Origin: an uncultured Alphaproteobacteria bacterium
GTDB lineage: Bacteria; Pseudomonadota; Alphaproteobacteria; RF32; CAG-239
Length of the DNA stretch: 8,428 nt
Reading direction: 5' to 3'
Assembly (NCBI GenBank): GCA_900551585.1
Contig: URWU01000056.1
Span: 1 to 8,428 of the forward strand
Every line of letters begins with the position of its first letter. Position 1 is the stretch's first letter. The position numbers and the translations under genes are program-made. The notes beneath the pieces were generated by a model, which saw only the letters and a list, made by a program, of their open reading frames with translations, did no database searches and was not told where the DNA came from. Shown here piece by piece: positions 5,517 to 8,428 of the stretch.

Positions 5517-6095
5517 TTATTCAAACACATAGAGCGGCAAGTCATACAACAACGCCCAATCGGGAATATCGGAAACCCTTTTGACGAACTTGACCGTATA
5601 AAAAACTTCATGACAGCCGAGCACCGGAATTTCCAAAGAAGGTAATTCTTCATCTGATTTGATAAAAACCTCCAGCGTATGAAAATTTTCATGATTAAAA
5701 ATGAAAATAATCTTTTCTCGGTACGTTTTGCTGGCAAAAGCCACCCGGCTGGTATCCATCAGATTCTTTTGAGCAACAGTCAACGTTCCGTTAAAATAGC
5801 CGTCCAGAACTCTTTCCGCCATACCGCAGGCAAGAGGAAACATTTCCTGATGATTGAGAAAATTTTGCGCTTCTTCGTCCAAGTAACCATAAATTTTACA
5901 AACGACCCGCACACAATGACAAAGCAAACCGCCATCGCTGATGTGCCGGAGATTGATAATTTCTATCGGCGACATCTCTTCAATCGGCTTTTTTGTGTCA
6001 TCAACCGGATAACCGAACTGGCACTCCAAATAGGAAATCAACTTCTCGCGCCATTCCCGACAACTTGTCTCAATGGCCTGAATTTCTTTTTTCAT
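5517..6095 (-). CDS. unrecognised protein, 192 aa, between ruvC/HD gene and ruvA
   Basis: I do not recognise this protein. It has no signal peptide or clear membrane helix and is probably cytoplasmic. The N-terminal part (about 1-28) is helical and charged, followed by a segment with several cysteines and a CHC cluster (SDGGLLCHCVRVVC, residues 53-66; Cys at 12, 25, 59, 61, 66, 90, 161). The C-terminal half (about 125-192) looks beta-rich (REKIIFIFNHENFHTLEVFI; HEVFYTVKFVKRVSDIPDWALLYDLP). The CxC pair could bind metal, but no full zinc motif is evident. The ATG at 6095 has no visible Shine-Dalgarno (TTTAGTT precedes it), which is odd beside its neighbours. Hairpins flank it on both sides, suggesting a single-gene unit. 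Codon use and base composition look similar to the neighbours by eye, so recent transfer is not evident. Confidence 0.82.
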   Translation of the reverse strand: MKKEIQAIETSCREWREKLISYLECQFGYPVDDTKKPIEEMSPIEIINLRHISDGGLLCHCVRVVCKIYGYLDEEAQNFLNHQEMFPLACGMAERVLDGYFNGTLTVAQKNLMDTSRVAFASKTYREKIIFIFNHENFHTLEVFIKSDEELPSLEIPVLGCHEVFYTVKFVKRVSDIPDWALLYDLPLYVFE

Positions 6096-6130
6096 AAACT
6101 AAATAATTTAAGTGACATATTTTTAAAACA

Positions 6131-6161
6131 TTTGCCGCAACATATATCATATTGCGGCAAA
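6131..6161 (-). terminator. hairpin after the HD hydrolase gene, probable weak terminator
   Basis: A perfect ten-base-pair stem (TTTGCCGCAA at 6131-6140 with TTGCGGCAAA at 6152-6161) and an 11-base AT-rich loop lie 20 bases after the HD gene stop. The following transcript (TGTTTTAAAAATA) has only a short U run, so termination may be incomplete. It also lies 35 bases upstream of the 192-residue gene and could affect that gene's leader. Confidence 0.65.
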
Positions 6162-6181
6162 ATTGTCTACTTAAATAAACT

Positions 6182-6904
6182 TTAGGCAATGCGGCGAATC
6201 TGCAAAGGCACCTTGGCATTTTCCCGTTCATAATTCTCAAGATATGCCAGCCAGTCGTCACGCCCCTGCTCTTCAAAGAAAGCGCGCATAAAATCAACCA
6301 TAATCTGATGTCTCCGGCTAGCCTCTTCATAACCGGCCGCAGTCATCATCATATTCTTCAGTTTGAAGATTTTTTCAAAATAGTGATTGATAAAATTATC
6401 ACCGATACGCCCTTTTTGTTTATATTCCTCACTGCTTAATGACTCTTTCGGAAAATATTCCGGCTCAAAAATCTGATGACGCTCTTTACGGGTTACCGTA
6501 TAAGCCAGATTTCTGATAATGCCGGTTGCACCCATCGCATCAAGCATATCGGCATCAGAAACAACTTTTCCCTCAATTGTCTGCGGACGAATACCTTTAA
6601 GTGCTTTACTGTAGCCCATGCTTTGAATAATATTGCAGACCCTGTCGACAACCTCGTCACTCAAAGGATAAGCCCCCATAATCCGGCGTGCATTCAGCAA
6701 ACCGGCGGCATTTTTCTCACCGAATAATTTATAATCATCAACATCATGCAAAAGAGCGGCCAGAGCAACAATTTTCGGGTGAGCCTGTTCTTTGTCGGCC
6801 AAAGTCATTGCCAGATTATAGACGCGCTCGATATGGTCAAAACCATGACCGTCATCACCTGTCGACATCAACAACTTGACTTCATTTTTAATTTTTTCAA
6901 TCAT
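6182..6904 (-). CDS. HD-domain metal-dependent phosphohydrolase (240 aa)
   Basis: This is an HD-superfamily protein of the general type of E. coli YedJ; members hydrolyse phosphoester bonds with a divalent metal, but the substrate here is unknown. The motifs are ordered as expected: GHGFDHIERVYNLA (residues 19-32, metal ligand His24), ALLHDVDDYKLF (50-61, the His53-Asp54 pair) and VVSDADMLDAMGATGIIR (114-131, ligand Asp117). The C-terminal half (about 140-225) is helical and charged, without a second domain. The open frame continues to a TTG at 6952, but that start has no ribosome site. The ATG at 6904 begins MIEKIKNEVKLL just before the first conserved helix and has a weak GGGAT upstream, so I choose it. 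It follows ruvC with about 55 bases between and no terminator, so the two are probably co-transcribed; a link to recombination is only positional. Confidence 0.9.
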   Translation of the reverse strand: MIEKIKNEVKLLMSTGDDGHGFDHIERVYNLAMTLADKEQAHPKIVALAALLHDVDDYKLFGEKNAAGLLNARRIMGAYPLSDEVVDRVCNIIQSMGYSKALKGIRPQTIEGKVVSDADMLDAMGATGIIRNLAYTVTRKERHQIFEPEYFPKESLSSEEYKQKGRIGDNFINHYFEKIFKLKNMMMTAAGYEEASRRHQIMVDFMRAFFEEQGRDDWLAYLENYERENAKVPLQIRRIA

Positions 6905-6959
6905 CTTAACATCCCAATCACTTAAAGAAGTTTGATTAACAATTGTCCGCAATTCTGCA

Positions 6960-7445
6960 TCACATGCCTAGCACGCGAGACCGGCGGTAATTATAATGAG
7001 TAATCGCCATAGCCAAAGCATCTGATGAGTCATTATTCTTCGGTTTACACCCCGGCAGCAAAACCTTAACCATCGTTTCAACCTGACTTTTTTCAGCCCG
7101 GCCGACACCGACCAGCGCTTTTTTTACTTTAGTCGGCTCATATTCCGTTACCGGAACATTAAAAAGAGCCGGCGCCAGAATAACAACACCGCGCGCCATT
7201 CCGAGTTTGATGGTCGACATCGGATTTTCATTTAAGAAAACCTGCTCAATTGCCGCCTCATCCGGCTTGTAAAGTTCAATCACCTCATTTAACGTACGGT
7301 GAATAACCGCCAGACGGCTCGGCAAATCGGCTTTGGTATCTGTCTTGATAAAACCGTCCGCCACATAGCGCAAACGGTTATTTTCAATTTCAATCACACC
7401 CCAGCCGGTTGACGACAAACTCGGATCAAGCCCCAGAATACGCAT
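6960..7445 (-). CDS. ruvC: RuvC, Holliday-junction resolvase (161 aa)
   Basis: RuvC is the dimeric RNase-H-fold endonuclease that cuts Holliday junctions symmetrically after RuvAB branch migration. The four acidic catalytic residues are all present: Asp7 in ILGLDPSLSSTGWG, Glu67 in DEAAIEQVFLN, and Asp139 and Asp142 in NNDSSDALAMAITHY. Other conserved text includes STIKLGMARG (77-86) and VKKALVGVGRAEKSQVETMV (107-126). Length is close to the usual 165-175 residues. The start at 7445 has AGGGG nine bases upstream. Only about 17 bases separate it from the yebC terminator, so no promoter fits between them. It ends in TGA. Unlike the usual contiguous ruvCAB order, ruvA lies two genes downstream. 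Confidence 0.97.
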   Translation of the reverse strand: MRILGLDPSLSSTGWGVIEIENNRLRYVADGFIKTDTKADLPSRLAVIHRTLNEVIELYKPDEAAIEQVFLNENPMSTIKLGMARGVVILAPALFNVPVTEYEPTKVKKALVGVGRAEKSQVETMVKVLLPGCKPKNNDSSDALAMAITHYNYRRSRVLGM

Positions 7446-7462
7446 AATATCTGCCCCTGTAT

Positions 7463-7488
7463 AAAAAAGGCGGAGAATTTTCTCCGCC
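7463..7488 (-). terminator. intrinsic terminator between yebC and ruvC
   Basis: GGCGGAGA (7469-7476) pairs perfectly with TCTCCGCC (7481-7488) around AATT, a compact GC-rich stem. The minus-strand transcript continues with six T at 7468-7463. It starts nine bases after the yebC stop and ends about 17 bases before the ruvC ATG, so ruvC transcription must come by read-through or from a promoter inside yebC. Confidence 0.88.
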
Positions 7489-7497
7489 CTGCTTTTT

Positions 7498-8253
7498 CTA
7501 TTCTGCTTCCAGAGCTTTCATGACTTCGTCAGAGAACTCGGCATTATGATAAACCTTCTGCACATCATCGTCCTCATCGAGAGCATCAATGAAATCAAGC
7601 AGCTTTTGAGCTGTTTCAAGATCGGTGATGTCGGTTTTGACATTGGCTTTCCAATCCAGGCGGGAAGCGGACGGCGTTCCGAAAGTTTTTTCCAGAGCTT
7701 CGGTAACGGCACCCAAATCATCAGGAAGAGTTTCAATCTCATGATGTTCATCATCACTGGCAACATCATTGGCACCGGCTTCCAAAGCGGCTTCAAACAT
7801 TTTGTCTGCTTCAGCGGCGGACAAAGGATATTGAATAAAACCGATACGTTCAAAGTTGAAAGCAACTGAGCCGCTCTCACCCATCACGCCGCCGCGTTTT
7901 CCGAAGATTGTGCGGATATTGCCGGCCGTACGGTTTTTATTATCGGTCATCGCTTCAACAATAACGGCAACTTTACCGGGACCGAAACCTTCATAACGGG
8001 TGCTGACATAATCAGCGCCGCCGGCTGTCTGGCTGGCTTTGGCAATGGCACGCTCAATATTGTCTTTGGGCATGCTTTCTGCACGGGCAGCCTGAATAGC
8101 CAAACGCAAACGCGGATTTTTATCAGGTTCGGGCAAACCGCTCTTGGCGGCAATGGTAATATCACGGGCCAATTTGGCAAAAACGCGTGCCTTTTTGGCA
8201 TCTTGAGCACCTTTACGGTACATAATATTTTTAAACTGGGAGTGTCCAGACAT
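7498..8253 (-). CDS. yebC: YebC/TACO1-family regulatory protein (251 aa)
   Basis: YebC (DUF28/TACO1 family) proteins are cytoplasmic. Various members have been described as transcriptional regulators, and more recently as ribosome-associated factors that help translation of difficult sequences such as proline runs. Conserved blocks are MSGHSQFKNIMYRKGAQDAKK (residues 1-21), SMPKDNIERAIAKA (60-73), RYEGFGPGKVAVIVEAMTDN (86-105) and NRTAGNIRTIFGKRGGVMGESGSVAFNF (107-134). The third domain is acidic and ends DALDEDDDVQKVYHNAEF (223-240), the usual C-terminus. Length matches the family. TAGGAG eight bases before the ATG at 8253 supports the start. A good sigma-70 promoter lies upstream and a terminator directly after, so it can be a single-gene transcript with read-through into ruvC. 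Placement next to ruvC is the standard bacterial arrangement. Confidence 0.98.
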   Translation of the reverse strand: MSGHSQFKNIMYRKGAQDAKKARVFAKLARDITIAAKSGLPEPDKNPRLRLAIQAARAESMPKDNIERAIAKASQTAGGADYVSTRYEGFGPGKVAVIVEAMTDNKNRTAGNIRTIFGKRGGVMGESGSVAFNFERIGFIQYPLSAAEADKMFEAALEAGANDVASDDEHHEIETLPDDLGAVTEALEKTFGTPSASRLDWKANVKTDITDLETAQKLLDFIDALDEDDDVQKVYHNAEFSDEVMKALEAE

Positions 8254-8309
8254 CTATTATACTCCTAACAAAATCAGCCTTGCGGCTTAAATTCTTCTAA
8301 GTCACTGCG

Positions 8310-8338
8310 CTTATACTACAATACGTTTGTTTTCGCAA
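8310..8338 (-). promoter_or_regulatory. sigma-70-type promoter for yebC
   Basis: On the minus strand TTGCGA (8333-8338) and TATAAG (8310-8315) are exactly 17 bases apart, matching the consensus at four and five of six positions. The expected start site near 8303 would give a leader of about 50 bases before the yebC ATG. Confidence 0.7.
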
Positions 8339-8355
8339 GGATTTTTTGATATAAA
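8327..8355 (+). promoter_or_regulatory. candidate divergent promoter on the plus strand
   Basis: TTGTTT (8327-8332) and TATAAA (8350-8355) lie 17 bases apart and point towards the GTG-start frame at 8404. It overlaps the yebC promoter so that the two -35 elements abut, meaning only one polymerase could be bound at a time. The -35 is weak. Confidence 0.45.
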
Positions 8356-8403
8356 AAGAAAGAAGATTGATTTTAGAAAGATAGCCGGAGTGGAGGATTT
8401 GAG

Positions 8404-8428
8404 GTGAAAAAACTTGAGCGTACTCAAG
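8404..8428 (+). CDS. start of an unidentified gene, truncated by the window end
   Basis: A GTG at 8404 is preceded by GGAGG at 8392-8396, an ideal seven-base spacing, and a candidate promoter lies upstream. Only eight codons are visible (reading M-K-K-L-E-R-T-Q), so no product can be named. The nearest in-frame alternative signals are absent: the TTG two codons earlier is in another frame and closes at once. A divergent gene next to yebC is plausible, but the evidence is only the ribosome site and start codon. Confidence 0.5.
8413..8428. repeat. perfect inverted repeat at the right end
   Basis: CTTGAG (8413-8418) and CTCAAG (8423-8428) flank CGTA, ending exactly on the last base. It may be chance within the new reading frame, or mark where the assembly broke or folded back. 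Confidence 0.5.

Noticed and set aside
6905..6952. TTG start giving a 256-residue HD protein
   Set aside because: No Shine-Dalgarno precedes the TTG, and the extra 16 residues lie before the family's normal beginning; the ATG at 6904 fits better.
8270..8295. Small hairpin with GCAA loop in the yebC leader
   Set aside because: Only about four base pairs (AGCC with GGCT); too weak to call a regulatory element.

Overview
The window looks like one end of an assembled contig from an alphaproteobacterium-like genome. The first 48 bases are Illumina Nextera library sequence, not genomic DNA. The rest is a compact core-genome region. Taxonomy is inferred from gene order (yebC, ruvC, ruvA, ruvB, ybgC, tolQ, tolR, tolA in one direction, as in many Alphaproteobacteria) and from the alphaproteobacterial flavour of TolA, YbgC and YebC. 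TGA is used as a stop at the ends of tolR, ruvC and the 166-residue gene, so the standard bacterial code applies. No tRNA, rRNA, CRISPR array, insertion sequence or phage gene was seen.

All complete genes are on the minus strand, so transcription runs right to left. The right edge holds a divergent promoter pair: one promoter for yebC, the other apparently for a plus-strand gene that starts with GTG at 8404 and runs off the end. Next come yebC, an intrinsic terminator, ruvC, an HD-domain phosphohydrolase gene, a second hairpin, an unrecognised 192-residue gene and a strong terminator. A new transcription unit then begins with a TATAAT promoter in front of ruvA-ruvB, followed by ybgC. A hairpin-rich 142-base gap precedes tolQ-tolR-tolA. 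tolA is closed by a strong intrinsic terminator. Beyond it lies a conserved but unnamed 166-residue gene with a perfect Shine-Dalgarno sequence.

Functionally there are two modules. RuvA, RuvB and RuvC branch-migrate and cleave Holliday junctions; YebC is their customary neighbour and belongs to the TACO1 family, linked to translation and gene regulation. YbgC and TolQ-TolR-TolA are the inner-membrane half of the Tol-Pal envelope system.

The points of interest are deviations from the standard layout. tolB and pal are absent directly after tolA, and a terminator stands in their place. Two extra genes split ruvC from ruvAB. Two proteins have no assigned function (166 and 192 residues). ruvC appears to depend on read-through of a terminator. 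I did not find a convincing new defence, mobile or biosynthetic system here.
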